Shown: piece after piece, positions 33,478 to 42,809 of the stretch
Layout of the letters: each line of letters starts with the position of its first letter
How positions within the stretch are numbered: position 1 is the stretch's first letter
Assembly: GCA_947651395.1 (NCBI GenBank)
Contig: CANSYW010000001.1
Span: 1-64,000, forward strand
DNA: 64,000 bases
From: an uncultured Pseudoflavonifractor sp.
GTDB lineage: Bacteria; Bacillota; Clostridia; Oscillospirales; Oscillospiraceae
Reading direction: 5' to 3'
Notes under the pieces: model-generated
The model's input: the letters and a program-made list of their open reading frames with translations, nothing else
What the model was told of the DNA's origin: nothing
The model's database searches: none
Position numbers and translations under genes: made by a program

Positions 33478-33556
33478 TGCTTTTCCGGACAGGCCCCTCG
33501 TGGTCAAAGCCACGTAAAATCGCAGAAAATTCAGGAAAAATTCATGCTTGCCACCC

Positions 33557-33585
33557 TTGCGTCCGACGGCAAAATCAAGTATAAT
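33557..33585 (+). promoter_or_regulatory. promoter of the cdaA operon
   Basis: TTGCGT, a 17-nt spacer, then an exact TATAAT. It lies about 41 nt upstream of the cdaA ATG. The 33478-33556 stretch before it holds nothing recognisable. Confidence 0.78.
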
Positions 33586-33625
33586 AGCTAAAATAGGCAA
33601 AATGTGCTCGGGAGGAGGGGACAGG

Positions 33626-34519
33626 ATGGAACAGATCGCCGCGGTGGTAAGAGAAATGGTCTACAATTTCGGGGTGGTATCCATCTCCGACATTATCGAT
33701 ATCGCCATCATGGCTTTTTTGATCTACCAGTTTATCGACCTGATCCGCTCCACCAGCTCAGGCCGGGTGGCCAAAGGCATCGTCCTCATCGTGGCGGCCA
33801 TGGCCCTGTCTACCATCTTTCACCTCTACACGGTAAATTTCCTGCTGAGCAAGGCTTTGGAATGGGGCGCTCTGGCCCTGGTGATCCTGTTCCAGCCGGA
33901 GCTGCGCAAGCTGCTGGAGCAAATGGGCAGCAGCCGGATCGGCGAGGTATTTTCCAGCCGTCAGTCCGTCCCCGACGAGCTGGACGGCGCCATCACCCAG
34001 ACCGTGGAAGCCTATACCGCCCTGTCCAAGAGCAAGACGGGGGCCCTTATGGTCTTTGAACGGAAGAACATGCTGGACGACGCCATCCGTACCGGCACGG
34101 CGTTGGATACAGTGGTCAAGGCTGAGCTTTTGAAAAATATTTTCTGGAACAAGGCCCCGCTTCACGACGGAGCGGTCATCGTTCGGGGCGGCCGCATTGT
34201 GGGTGCGGGGTGTATGCTCCCCATGTCAGGAAACGTAAATCTGTCCCGGGAGCTGGGCATGCGCCACCGGGCGGGGATCGGCGCCAGCGAACAGACCGAC
34301 GCGGTGGTGGCCATCGTCTCCGAGGAGACCGGCTCCATCTCGGTGGCCGTGGGGGGGATGCTCAAGCGGCATCTGGCCCCTGAGACGCTGGAACGGCTTT
34401 TGCGCAATGAGCTCATGCCTGAAAGGCCTGAGGAGGAGAGCAATCTCTTTACCAAGCTGTCCACCCTGTTCCGGGGAAAGAAGGAGGGAGATAAGGATGG
34501 ACAGAGCAAAGAAAAATAA
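33626..34519 (+). CDS. cdaA: diadenylate cyclase CdaA
   Basis: A membrane-bound synthase of cyclic di-AMP from two ATP, an essential second messenger for potassium and cell-wall homeostasis. The 297-residue protein has three N-terminal helices (from DIIDIAIMAFLIYQFIDLI). The DAC domain has the motifs LHDGAVIV (DGA) and GMRHRAGIG (RHR). GGAGGAGGGG precedes the ATG at 33626; upstream in-frame sequence is not conserved. It overlaps cdaR by 23 nt. The usual third gene, glmM, is absent from this operon. Confidence 0.97.
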   Translation: MEQIAAVVREMVYNFGVVSISDIIDIAIMAFLIYQFIDLIRSTSSGRVAKGIVLIVAAMALSTIFHLYTVNFLLSKALEWGALALVILFQPELRKLLEQMGSSRIGEVFSSRQSVPDELDGAITQTVEAYTALSKSKTGALMVFERKNMLDDAIRTGTALDTVVKAELLKNIFWNKAPLHDGAVIVRGGRIVGAGCMLPMSGNVNLSRELGMRHRAGIGASEQTDAVVAIVSEETGSISVAVGGMLKRHLAPETLERLLRNELMPERPEEESNLFTKLSTLFRGKKEGDKDGQSKEK

Positions 34520-35741
34520 GGGGCTCTACATGGTGCTCTCCGTCCTCATCGCCATCTGCCTTTGGATGTACGTGGGCAATGAGAACCCGGACGAGTCCGG
34601 GCCTGTGCGGAATTTGCCGGTCACCTTTACCGGGATGGAGATGCTGGAAAACCGCGGGCTGATGATCACAGACGGCCTGGAGCAGAGCGTAACCCTCAAT
34701 GTCACGGGAAAGCGGGACGCCTTCCGGCTCTTGTCTTCGGAGACCGTGTCCATTACCGTGGACGTCTCCTCCATCCAACAGCCCGGAACCTATACCCAAG
34801 CCTATCAGGAGTCCTACGACCTGCCCAGCGGTTCGGCCAATTCTCTTGTGGTGACCGAGCGCTACCCCCTCAATGTGACCTTTACCGTGGCCCGGATGGC
34901 GACCCGGAACATTCCCATCCAGGGCAGCATGACCGGCAGTGTGGCCGACGGATATCAGGCCGGAGAATTCAGCTTTGCACCCGCTTCCATCAAAGTCAGC
35001 GGAGAGGAGTCCCTGGTCAATCGTATTGATTACGCCCGGGTCACTTTGAACCAGGAGGATCTGTCGGAGACCTATGACGGCGATCTGCCCTATACCTTTA
35101 TCAGCTTTACCGGCGAGAGCCTGGAGGATATCGCCGTCACCGCCGACGCTGCCCTGATCCACACCACACTGCCTGTGGTGAAGCTCAAGGAAGTGCCTCT
35201 GACGGTCAATCTGATCCCCGGCGGCGGCATCAGCGCCGAGAATATCGACCGCTATGTGCGCTGTTCCATCACGCCCAAGTCCATTATGGTATCCGGCGCG
35301 GCGGCGGATCTGGATCCCCTGAAGGAGATCTCTTTGGGAGATGTGGATCTTTCCAAAGTCCTGGGCGCCAACACCCTGAACTTTACCATTCCCCTGGCTG
35401 CCGAACTGACCAATGTCAGCGGCGTCAGCGAGGCCATAGTACAGATCTCCATCACCGGCCTCACCACCGCCACGCTGGAGGTGGACAACATCGAGAGCAT
35501 CCATGCTCCGGAAGGGTATAAGGCCGAACCTCTGACCACCTCCCGCCAGGTGCAGATCCGGGGCACCAAGGAGGCGGTAGCCGCGGTGACAGCCTCCCAG
35601 CTCCGGATCGTGGCCGATCTGAATAACGCCGTAGCGGCAAGCGGCACCCAGACCATTCCCGTCAAGGTCTATCTGGACGGCAGAAGCGATGTGGGTGTGG
35701 TGGGGGACTACAACATCGTGGTCTCCATCAGTAAGGAATAG
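34497..35741 (+). CDS. cdaR: CdaR, YbbR-domain regulator of CdaA
   Basis: An extracytoplasmic regulator of the diadenylate cyclase. The 414-residue protein has one N-terminal membrane helix (GLYMVLSVLIAICLWMYVG) followed by about four YbbR-like repeats of roughly 80 residues, with motifs such as PVTFTGMEMLENRGL and VTLNVTGKR. The ATG at 34497 follows GGAGATAAGG inside cdaA and gives the proper membrane-anchored N-terminus. Confidence 0.95.
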   Translation: MDRAKKNKGLYMVLSVLIAICLWMYVGNENPDESGPVRNLPVTFTGMEMLENRGLMITDGLEQSVTLNVTGKRDAFRLLSSETVSITVDVSSIQQPGTYTQAYQESYDLPSGSANSLVVTERYPLNVTFTVARMATRNIPIQGSMTGSVADGYQAGEFSFAPASIKVSGEESLVNRIDYARVTLNQEDLSETYDGDLPYTFISFTGESLEDIAVTADAALIHTTLPVVKLKEVPLTVNLIPGGGISAENIDRYVRCSITPKSIMVSGAAADLDPLKEISLGDVDLSKVLGANTLNFTIPLAAELTNVSGVSEAIVQISITGLTTATLEVDNIESIHAPEGYKAEPLTTSRQVQIRGTKEAVAAVTASQLRIVADLNNAVAASGTQTIPVKVYLDGRSDVGVVGDYNIVVSISKE

Positions 35742-35769
35742 CTTTGATCAATAAGGAGTTTTAGCTGTT

Positions 35770-36198
35770 ATGAGACAGACCGCTCAAGTGATCCGGACTC
35801 TCCAGCCCGGATATGTGGAAGTAAAAGTGCGCCGGGTCTCCGCCTGCGCCAGCGCCCATGCCTGCGGCTCCTCCTGCGACCACTGCTCCATGATGGAAAA
35901 CGCTCCGGAGATCGTGGTGGTGGCCGAGGATCCCAAGGGGGCGTCGGAGGGGGATACCGTCACGGTGGAGAGCGCTACCTCCAGCGTGTTGGGTGCGGCC
36001 GTACTTCTCTATATCGTCCCATTTCTGCTCTTCTTCGCCCTCTATTTTCTCGGCGGAGGACTGGGCTTTTCCGAGGGCAGCTCCATCGCCATGGCCGGCG
36101 TGGGCTTTGTCCTTGGTCTGCTCCTTGCCTGGCTCCTTGACCGCTGGCGCCGGGATCACCGGCCGGTACAATTCAGGATCGTCTCCATCCAGAGCTGA
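35770..36198 (+). CDS. RseC/MucC-type SoxR-reducing system protein
   Basis: A 142-residue membrane protein of the RseC/MucC family. The cytoplasmic N-terminal part has a cysteine cluster (SACASAHACGSSCDHC, about residues 27-42) that could bind an iron-sulfur cluster. Two helices follow (about 76-98 and 104-124). In other bacteria RseC links to SoxR reduction or the Rnf/Rsx complex; here no rnf genes lie nearby. It is the third gene of the cdaA operon. Confidence 0.85.
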   Translation: MRQTAQVIRTLQPGYVEVKVRRVSACASAHACGSSCDHCSMMENAPEIVVVAEDPKGASEGDTVTVESATSSVLGAAVLLYIVPFLLFFALYFLGGGLGFSEGSSIAMAGVGFVLGLLLAWLLDRWRRDHRPVQFRIVSIQS

Positions 36199-36200
36199 AG

Positions 36201-37076
36201 ATGTTTGGTTACGTCAGGGCCCGGGAGGACACGTTATCGCCTGAGGCGTTGGCGGCTTACGAGGCTGTCTACTGCGGCCTCTGCCATACCATGGGAACGC
36301 GCTATGGGGCCTTTTCCCGGTACTTCCTCAACTATGATTTCACTTTTTTGGCCATGCTCCTGGCTTCGCCGGAGACGGGAAGTACCCCGGAGTGCCGGAG
36401 ATGTCCCCGACACCCCATAGGGGGGAAGATGGTTTGCCCCGACGGCCCCTGGCTGGCCGTGGCGGGGGCGGAAAGCGTGATCCTCACCGTATGGAAGCTG
36501 CGGGATACCCGGACGGACGACAAGCCCCCTGCCCGGTTGGGAGCGGGAGCTCTGGAGGCGCTTTTGCTTCGGGGCTACCGGCAGGCCAGAGCGGAATGTC
36601 CCCTCTTTGATGAGACCGCAGCCCGTCTGCTGACGCAGCTCCGGGCATTGGAAGAGGAGGCCTGTCCCTCCATCGACCGGACCGCCGACTGCTTTGCCCA
36701 ATTGCTGGCCGCCGCCTCGCCCCAGACCGGGAAGGAGGGACGGCAGCGGGCCACAGAGCAGCTCCTCTACCACCTGGGCCGATGGATCTATCTGATCGAC
36801 GGGGTGGACGACCTGGAGGAAGATCGAAAAGCGGGGCGCTATAACCCTGTTCTCGCCCGGTTTCCCCAATGGGAGGAGACGGATCGGGCCTATCTCAGAC
36901 AGATGCTGGATCACTCCCTTTCCCTGGCGGGAGCGGCCTTCCAGCTTTTGGAGCCCAACCCCTGGCACGATGTGCTGGAAAATATCCTCTACAGCGGTCT
37001 TCCCGCTGTGGAGGAGTTGGTCTTTTCCGGACGGTGGCGGGACTATCAAAAGGGACATAGGAGAGTTAACGGATGA
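36201..37076 (+). CDS. DUF5685 family protein
   Basis: A 291-residue protein of unknown function. It begins [20 protein letters not shown] followed by a CxxC-type motif YCGLCHTMG, then [15 protein letters not shown] and a CRRCPRHP cysteine pair. It is helical-looking, with a [14 protein letters not shown] acidic motif in the second half resembling a polyprenyl-synthase-like helix. It overlaps the following J-domain gene by 4 nt, and the DUF5685 plus DnaJ-like pairing recurs in Clostridia. Confidence 0.8.
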   Translation: MFGYVRAREDTLSPEALAAYEAVYCGLCHTMGTRYGAFSRYFLNYDFTFLAMLLASPETGSTPECRRCPRHPIGGKMVCPDGPWLAVAGAESVILTVWKLRDTRTDDKPPARLGAGALEALLLRGYRQARAECPLFDETAARLLTQLRALEEEACPSIDRTADCFAQLLAAASPQTGKEGRQRATEQLLYHLGRWIYLIDGVDDLEEDRKAGRYNPVLARFPQWEETDRAYLRQMLDHSLSLAGAAFQLLEPNPWHDVLENILYSGLPAVEELVFSGRWRDYQKGHRRVNG

Positions 37077-37675
37077 ATGATCCATACAGCGTATTGGGGG
37101 TAGACCCCGGCGCCAGCGACGAGGAGGTCAAGCGGGCCTATCGGGAGTTGGCCCGGAAGTACCACCCAGACAACTATCAGAACAACCCCCTGGCCGATCT
37201 GGCCGAGGAGAAGATGAAAGAGATCAATGAGGCCTATGACGCCATCACCCGGACTCGTTCCGGGGGCGGAGCCGCCTCGGGCTATGCCGGCCAATACCAA
37301 AGCCAGCATCAGTATTCTCAGCAGCGGCAGGCCAGCGGCGATCCCCTTTTCGCTCAGGTGCGCCAGTGCATCAATATCGGCGATCTGAACCGGGCCGAGC
37401 AGCTCCTGCGCACCGCGCCGCAGCAGAACGCGGAGTGGCACTTCCTCACCGGCTATATTGCCTACCAGAAGGGCTGGCTGGACGAGGCCACCCAACGCTT
37501 CCAGACCGCCTGCAATATGGAGCCGGGAAATGTGGAATACAGGCAGGCACTGTCCATGCTTCAGCAGGGTGGCAGAGCATACCGGCCCGCCGGATACGCC
37601 TCTGCCGGCTGCGACCCCTGTACCACCTATCTGTGTTTCAGCATGTGCACCCCCTGGGGTGGACCCTGCTGCTGA
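37073..37675 (+). CDS. J-domain protein with Cys-rich C-terminus
   Basis: A 200-residue DnaJ-like co-chaperone. The J-domain covers residues 1-65 with the HPD triad at 31-33. A Gln/Ser-rich linker leads to a TPR-like helical segment ([20 protein letters not shown], about 103-160). The last 30 residues are Cys/Pro-rich ([20 protein letters not shown]). It lacks the zinc-finger and client domains of true DnaJ. It probably recruits Hsp70 to a specific target, perhaps with the overlapping DUF5685 protein. Confidence 0.88.
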   Translation: MNDPYSVLGVDPGASDEEVKRAYRELARKYHPDNYQNNPLADLAEEKMKEINEAYDAITRTRSGGGAASGYAGQYQSQHQYSQQRQASGDPLFAQVRQCINIGDLNRAEQLLRTAPQQNAEWHFLTGYIAYQKGWLDEATQRFQTACNMEPGNVEYRQALSMLQQGGRAYRPAGYASAGCDPCTTYLCFSMCTPWGGPCC

Positions 37676-37733
37676 CAGGTCTTTCCGGCCTGCTTTTTGG
37701 CAAGAATACTTGAACGGAAGGGAAGGGATATCC

Positions 37734-38636
37734 GTGGTAAAGAGTATGACCGGCTACGGCCGGGGCGAGGCGGCAGGGGACGATCTCACCGTTACGGTGG
37801 AGCTGCGGGCGGTAAATAACCGCTATCTTGACTGTACAGTCAAGATGCCCAGAGCCTATATATTCGCGGAAAACCGCCTGAAAGAGGCGGTTCAGAACCG
37901 GGTGGGCCGTGGCAAGGTGGATCTCTTTGTCAACGTAGCCCATGCCGCCGGGGATGATATGGCCGTCACGGTAAACGAGCCCCTGGCCTTGGCCTATATG
38001 GACGCCCTGGCAAAGCTCCATACCCTTGATCCTCAGTCGCACATAGGCTCCGCGGCCGCCAGGCGGGACTATTCCGTCGCCGATCTGGCCCGTTTCCCCG
38101 ATGTGCTTACGGTGGAGAAAAAGGAAGCGGATCCCGAGGCGGTAAAAGCCCTTTTACTCCAGGCGCTGAACGCCGCGTTGGACGATTTTGACGCCATGCG
38201 GGAACGGGAGGGCGCCAGGCTTGCTGAGGATATCCTTGGCCGGGCGGAGACCATTTCCACCCTCACCGGTCAGGTGGAGGCCCGTGCCCCTGTCCTGGCG
38301 GAGGCCTATCGGAACCGGCTTTACGCCAAGCTCCAGGAGGTACTGGGCAGCACCCAGATCGACGAGGGGCGGATCCTGACCGAGGTGGCCATATACGCGG
38401 ACAAGGTGGCGGTGGACGAGGAGACCGTCCGGCTGCGCAGTCACCTCTCCCAGCTGCATCAAATGCTGGAGCAGGGGGGAGCCGTGGGCCGGAAGCTGGA
38501 CTTCCTCATTCAGGAATTTAACCGGGAGGCCAACACCATCGGCTCCAAGTGCAATGACACCGACCTGGCCCGGGTGGTGGTGGATATCAAGGCCGAGATC
38601 GAAAAGATCCGGGAACAGGTACAAAATCTGGAGTGA
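37734..38636 (+). CDS. YicC family endoribonuclease-like protein
   Basis: A 300-residue YicC family protein; the E. coli member has endoribonuclease activity. The start [13 protein letters not shown] and the segments [19 protein letters not shown] and [19 protein letters not shown] are diagnostic. The GTG at 37734 follows GGAAGGGA; upstream in-frame sequence overlaps the J-domain gene and is not credible. The order yicC-remA-gmk-rpoZ-priA is strongly conserved in Bacillota. Confidence 0.93.
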   Translation: MVKSMTGYGRGEAAGDDLTVTVELRAVNNRYLDCTVKMPRAYIFAENRLKEAVQNRVGRGKVDLFVNVAHAAGDDMAVTVNEPLALAYMDALAKLHTLDPQSHIGSAAARRDYSVADLARFPDVLTVEKKEADPEAVKALLLQALNAALDDFDAMREREGARLAEDILGRAETISTLTGQVEARAPVLAEAYRNRLYAKLQEVLGSTQIDEGRILTEVAIYADKVAVDEETVRLRSHLSQLHQMLEQGGAVGRKLDFLIQEFNREANTIGSKCNDTDLARVVVDIKAEIEKIREQVQNLE

Positions 38637-38652
38637 CGGGAGGCGGACAGTC

Positions 38653-38925
38653 TTGAAGCTGATCAACGTGGGCTTTGGGAGTATGGTCTCCGCCGGACGG
38701 CTCATCGCCGTGGTGGGGCCGGACTCCGCCCCCATCAAACGGATGATCCAGGAGGCCAGGGATTCCGGCAGAGTCATAGACGCCACCTACGGAAGAAAGA
38801 CCAAGGCCGTGCTCATCATGGATTCCGATCACGTGGTGCTCTCGGCCCTCCAGCCGGAGAGTGTGGCGGCCAGGATAAGCGGCCGGGAGTCCGCCGGACA
38901 GGATGAGGAGGAAGAGGAGACATGA
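38653..38925 (+). CDS. remA: RemA/DUF370 family regulator
   Basis: A DNA-binding protein of 90 residues of the RemA family, an activator of matrix and osmoprotection genes in Bacillus subtilis. It starts at a TTG (after GGGAGG) with [20 protein letters not shown], followed by [24 protein letters not shown]. The acidic tail QDEEEEET is variable. It overlaps gmk by 4 nt. Confidence 0.93.
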   Translation: MKLINVGFGSMVSAGRLIAVVGPDSAPIKRMIQEARDSGRVIDATYGRKTKAVLIMDSDHVVLSALQPESVAARISGRESAGQDEEEEET

Positions 38926-39530
38926 CGCCAAAGAAACGACAGGGACAGCTCATTGTGCTCTCCGGTCCGTCGGGGGTAGGAAAATCCACGGTGATCGCCG
39001 AGCTCCTGAGCGAACGTCCCGATATCTACTTCTCCATTTCCTTCACCACCCGGCAGCCCCGGGTAGGGGAGGCGGACGGCGTAAATTACAACTTCGTGTC
39101 CAGAGAGACCTTTGAGGGCATGATCGCCAGAGACGAATTTCTGGAGTACGCCAAATACGTGGACAACTACTACGGCACCTCCCTGAAGGTCATTCGGGAT
39201 AAGCTGGACGCCGGCATCGACGTACTGCTGGATATTGAGGTGCAGGGCGCGGCCAAGGTGCGGGAGAAGTGTCCCGACGCCGTGCTGATCTTTATCATGC
39301 CTCCCTCTTTTGAGGAGCTTTCCCGGCGGCTCCATGGCCGGAATACGGACGAGGAGGAGGTCATCTCGGGGCGGCTGCGCACAGCCCGTGAAGAGTGCAA
39401 GCAGATCCCCAATTACGATTTCCTGGTGGTCAATGATACCGTCTCCGCCGCCGCGGGGCAGATCATCTCGATCCTGGTGGCCGAGGGCTGCCGAACCAAA
39501 TACCATGCGGATATGATGGAAGGAGTTTGA
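38922..39530 (+). CDS. gmk: guanylate kinase
   Basis: Phosphorylates GMP to GDP. The 202-residue protein has the P-loop [18 protein letters not shown], the GMP-binding [20 protein letters not shown] and the [14 protein letters not shown] core. Conserved neighbours on both sides support the call. It contributes to (p)ppGpp and nucleotide balance. Confidence 0.97.
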   Translation: MTPKKRQGQLIVLSGPSGVGKSTVIAELLSERPDIYFSISFTTRQPRVGEADGVNYNFVSRETFEGMIARDEFLEYAKYVDNYYGTSLKVIRDKLDAGIDVLLDIEVQGAAKVREKCPDAVLIFIMPPSFEELSRRLHGRNTDEEEVISGRLRTAREECKQIPNYDFLVVNDTVSAAAGQIISILVAEGCRTKYHADMMEGV

Positions 39531-39535
39531 ACAAT

Positions 39536-39730
39536 ATGAATCTCTACCCGATGAATAAGCTCTTGAAGGACATTCCCAGCCGCTATATGCTGGTCAACGT
39601 GGTGGCCCACCGGGCCCGCCAGATCGCCAGCCAGGCCGAGGATGAGGGCTACCCGCTGGAGGAGAAGCCGGTGACTCTGGCCCTCAACGAGGTGGCCGCC
39701 GGAAAATTGGAGCTCAGCGAGGAGCTTTGA
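39536..39730 (+). CDS. rpoZ: DNA-directed RNA polymerase omega subunit
   Basis: A small RNA polymerase assembly subunit of 64 residues. The core SRYMLVNVVAHRARQIASQAE and EKPVTLALNEVAAGKL match the omega family. The ATG at 39536 lies 10 nt after AAGGAG; an in-frame TTG at 39527 overlaps the RBS and is rejected. It is the last gene of the cdaA operon, closed by a terminator. Confidence 0.95.
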   Translation: MNLYPMNKLLKDIPSRYMLVNVVAHRARQIASQAEDEGYPLEEKPVTLALNEVAAGKLELSEEL

Positions 39731-39733
39731 GAA

Positions 39734-39773
39734 AAAAGGCAAGCGCCGGGCCGGAGCCGGGTGCTTGCCTTTT
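39734..39773 (+). terminator. terminator after rpoZ
   Basis: Stem AAAAGGCAAGC/GCTTGCCTTTT with a structured GC-rich loop. It separates the cdaA-rpoZ operon from priA. Confidence 0.88.
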
Positions 39774-39820
39774 CCCGGTGAATGCCGGTCTTTTCACTGT
39801 ATGGAGAGGGGGAACGCCAC

Positions 39821-42295
39821 ATGGAGGTCACCGTCGCCAAGATCGCCCTGTCGGCGGCCACCTATGCCATCGACAGGCCCTATGACTATCTCATCCCCCA
39901 CGAGTTGGAGGGGATCCTGCCGGGGATGCGGGTCATCGTTCCCTTTGGGGCGGGAAACCGGCGGGCGGAGGGACTGACACTGGCGGTGGAGCGGCGCTCT
40001 CCGCCGGACAAGCCCTTGAAAGCTGTGCTCACCTGTTTGGACGAGGAGCCGGTACTGGACGAGGCCGGGATCCGGCTGGCCCTGTGGATGCGGGAGCGGT
40101 GGTTCTGTACCGTGTATGACGCCGCCCGGGCCATGCTGCCCGCGGGACTCTATTACGCCCTTCAGGACTGCTATCAGCTTGCCGACGGGATCGACCGGGA
40201 AGCAGCGCTGGCCGCCGCCGGCCGCTCTGAACGGGAGCGCCGGGTGGTGGAGCTGGTGTCCGGCCGCGCAAGCGGCATGGAGGTCGGCGTCATCCGGGAG
40301 GCTTTTGGAACCAAGGATCCCGGCCCCGCCCTCCGATCCCTGGAGGGCAAGGGGATCCTGAAGCGTACCACCAGCGCGGAGCGGGGCGTGGGAGATAAAA
40401 AGGAAAAGTGGGTCTCCCTGGCCCTTCCTCCGGAGGAGGCCCTGGCCCAGGTGGCCCCCCGCAAAAAGACAGGGCCGCTGCGCTATGCGGTGGTGGATCT
40501 CCTCTCCGGGATCGGGGAGAGCTCCGCCAAAGAGATCTGCTATTTTACCGGCGCCACCGGCGCCACTTTGAGTTCACTGGAAAAAAGCGGTCTGATCCGG
40601 ATCGAGGAGCGGGAGAGCTTCCGTACTCCGGTGATCCAGGGCGCGCCTACCGCGGGGCCCATCCACCTCAATGGGGAGCAGGAGCGCGCCTTTCAGGGCC
40701 TCAGCGCCCTGGCGGGGGAGGACTCCGATGCCGTGGCCCTTCTATACGGCGTCACAGGCAGCGGAAAGACCCAGGTATATCTGAGACTGATCCAGGAACA
40801 GCTGAAACGGGGGCGTACCGCTCTGGTCCTGGTCCCGGAGATCGCCCTCACCCCCCAGCTCATGGCCATCTTTACCTCTCACTTCGGCGATCAGGTCGCG
40901 GTGCTCCACAGCTCTTTGCCCGCCGGGGAACGCTATGATGAATGGAAGCGGGCCCGCTCCGGCAAGGCCCGGGTGGTCATCGGGACCCGCTCCGCGGTCT
41001 TTGCCCCGCTCAAGGGGCTGGGACTTATCGTTCTGGACGAGGAGCAGGAGGGGAGCTATAAGTCGGAAAACGTTCCCCGCTACCATGCCAGAGAGGTGGC
41101 AAAGTTCCGGGCCAGGCAGGAAAAGGCCTTGCTTGTGCTGGGCTCCGCCACCCCTTCGGTGGAGACCATGTACCACGCCAAAGCGGGAACCTATCGTCTG
41201 TTTACCCTTGCCCACCGGTACAATGAGCGGCTTTTGCCGCAAGTCTTTCTGGCCGATATGAAGGAGGAGCTCCGGGCGGGGAATCTCTCCCCCCTGAGCC
41301 TGCCTCTGATCCAGGCGTTGGAGGAGACCCTGGACAGGGGAGAGCAGAGTATACTCTTTCTAAACCGACGGGGCGCCAGTCCCATGGCCACCTGCGTGCA
41401 GTGCGGACAGGCCCCCGCCTGTCCCCGGTGCTCCGCCTATCTCACCTATCACTCCGCCAACCGGCGGCTCATGTGCCACCACTGCGGCCACTCCGAGCCG
41501 TTGCCGGACGCCTGCCCGGAATGCGGCGGCACCCTGGAATTTGTAGGGGCCGGTACCCAGCGGGTGGAGGAGGCCCTCCATGCGCGCTTCCCCGGAACAG
41601 AGGTCATGCGGATGGACGCGGACACCGTCACCGCGGGCCGATCCCACGAAAAGCTTCTCACCCGGTTCCGGGAGGAAAAGATCCCCATCCTGGTGGGGAC
41701 GCAGATGGTGGCCAAGGGGCTGGATTTTGAAAACGTGACCCTGGTGGGAGTCATTGCCGCCGATCAAGGCCTGTATATTGACGACTACCGGGCGGGGGAG
41801 CGCACCTTTTCCCTCATTACCCAGGTGGTAGGCCGGGCGGGTCGGGGAAGCAAAGAGGGCCGGGCGGTGATCCAGACCTTCACGCCGGAAAACGACCTGA
41901 TCCTGGCCGCCGCGCGGCAGGACTACGACCACTTTTATGAGCAGGAGATCGGTCTGCGTCGTCTTCGGGGCTGTCCTCCCTTTGCCTCTCTCTTTGTGGT
42001 GACTGTCTCCGCTCTGGATGAGGGACAGGCCCTGCGGCTGTGCGCCTTCCTTCGGGACACCCTGCGCGGTTGGCTGAGCGCGGAGCCCTACCGGGGGCTG
42101 AAGTGTCAGATCCTGGGCCCCGCGCCCGCCTCTCTGACCAAGCTCAACAACCGTTATCGCTATCGTCTGACCCTGATGGCGGAGAACATCCGGCCCGTCC
42201 GGGAGATGGTCGCTCACCTGGTGCGCTGTGCCCAGACGGATAAAAATAACCGGGGCGTATCGGTCACCGCCGATGTGGACCCCATGAATGGATGA
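39821..42295 (+). CDS. priA: primosomal replication restart helicase PriA
   Basis: A 3'-5' superfamily 2 helicase that reloads the replisome at stalled forks, 824 residues. Walker A is YGVTGSGKTQVYL (about 310) and the Walker B-type motif is IVLDEEQEGSYKS. A zinc-binding domain has four Cys pairs (CVQCGQAPACPRC...CHHCGH...CPECGG, about 528-575). Then come LVGTQMVAKGLDF and QVVGRAGRG. DEEQ replaces the usual DEEH. The ATG at 39821 after GAGGGGG is preferred over one at 39782. Confidence 0.96.
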   Translation: MEVTVAKIALSAATYAIDRPYDYLIPHELEGILPGMRVIVPFGAGNRRAEGLTLAVERRSPPDKPLKAVLTCLDEEPVLDEAGIRLALWMRERWFCTVYDAARAMLPAGLYYALQDCYQLADGIDREAALAAAGRSERERRVVELVSGRASGMEVGVIREAFGTKDPGPALRSLEGKGILKRTTSAERGVGDKKEKWVSLALPPEEALAQVAPRKKTGPLRYAVVDLLSGIGESSAKEICYFTGATGATLSSLEKSGLIRIEERESFRTPVIQGAPTAGPIHLNGEQERAFQGLSALAGEDSDAVALLYGVTGSGKTQVYLRLIQEQLKRGRTALVLVPEIALTPQLMAIFTSHFGDQVAVLHSSLPAGERYDEWKRARSGKARVVIGTRSAVFAPLKGLGLIVLDEEQEGSYKSENVPRYHAREVAKFRARQEKALLVLGSATPSVETMYHAKAGTYRLFTLAHRYNERLLPQVFLADMKEELRAGNLSPLSLPLIQALEETLDRGEQSILFLNRRGASPMATCVQCGQAPACPRCSAYLTYHSANRRLMCHHCGHSEPLPDACPECGGTLEFVGAGTQRVEEALHARFPGTEVMRMDADTVTAGRSHEKLLTRFREEKIPILVGTQMVAKGLDFENVTLVGVIAADQGLYIDDYRAGERTFSLITQVVGRAGRGSKEGRAVIQTFTPENDLILAAARQDYDHFYEQEIGLRRLRGCPPFASLFVVTVSALDEGQALRLCAFLRDTLRGWLSAEPYRGLKCQILGPAPASLTKLNNRYRYRLTLMAENIRPVREMVAHLVRCAQTDKNNRGVSVTADVDPMNG

Positions 42296-42309
42296 AAAGG
42301 AGAAAAACT

Positions 42310-42807
42310 ATGGCGATTCGAGATATTCTGACAGACAAGGATCCCGCCCTTCACAAAAAGTGTCATCCGGTGACCCGGTTTGATGAGAAGCTGTGTTCCC
42401 TCCTGGACGATATGCGGGATACCCTGGCCCACGCCAACGGGGCGGGCCTGGCCGCCCCTCAGATCGGCATTTTGCGCCGTGTGGTGGTTGTTGTGGACGC
42501 CAACGACGATATGCTGGAGCTGGTGAATCCGGAGCTTGTGGCCCGGGACGGGGAGCAGGACGGTCTGGAGGGCTGCCTCTCCGTGCCCGGTATGTGGGGC
42601 TATGTGAAGCGGCCTATGCACGCCAAGGTACGGGCCCAGGATCGCCGGGGCAATTGGTTTGAGGCCGAGGGCGAGGAGATCGTGGCCCGGTGCTTCTGCC
42701 ATGAGCTGGAGCATCTGGACGGTCACGTGTTCACCGAGCACGTGGACAGACTCTACACCGGCGAGGATCTGGATCGCCTTCTGGCGGAAGAGGAAAGGAA
42801 GGGGTAA
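42310..42807 (+). CDS. def: peptide deformylase
   Basis: A metalloenzyme that removes the N-formyl group from nascent proteins. It has 165 residues. Motif 1 is GAGLAAPQIG, motif 2 EGCLSVPG (metal Cys) and motif 3 HELEHLDG. The ATG at 42310 follows AAGGAG; an in-frame ATG at 42292 has no RBS. It is directly followed by fmt, which performs the opposite reaction on initiator tRNA. Confidence 0.97.
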   Translation: MAIRDILTDKDPALHKKCHPVTRFDEKLCSLLDDMRDTLAHANGAGLAAPQIGILRRVVVVVDANDDMLELVNPELVARDGEQDGLEGCLSVPGMWGYVKRPMHAKVRAQDRRGNWFEAEGEEIVARCFCHELEHLDGHVFTEHVDRLYTGEDLDRLLAEEERKG

Positions 42808-42809
42808 GT

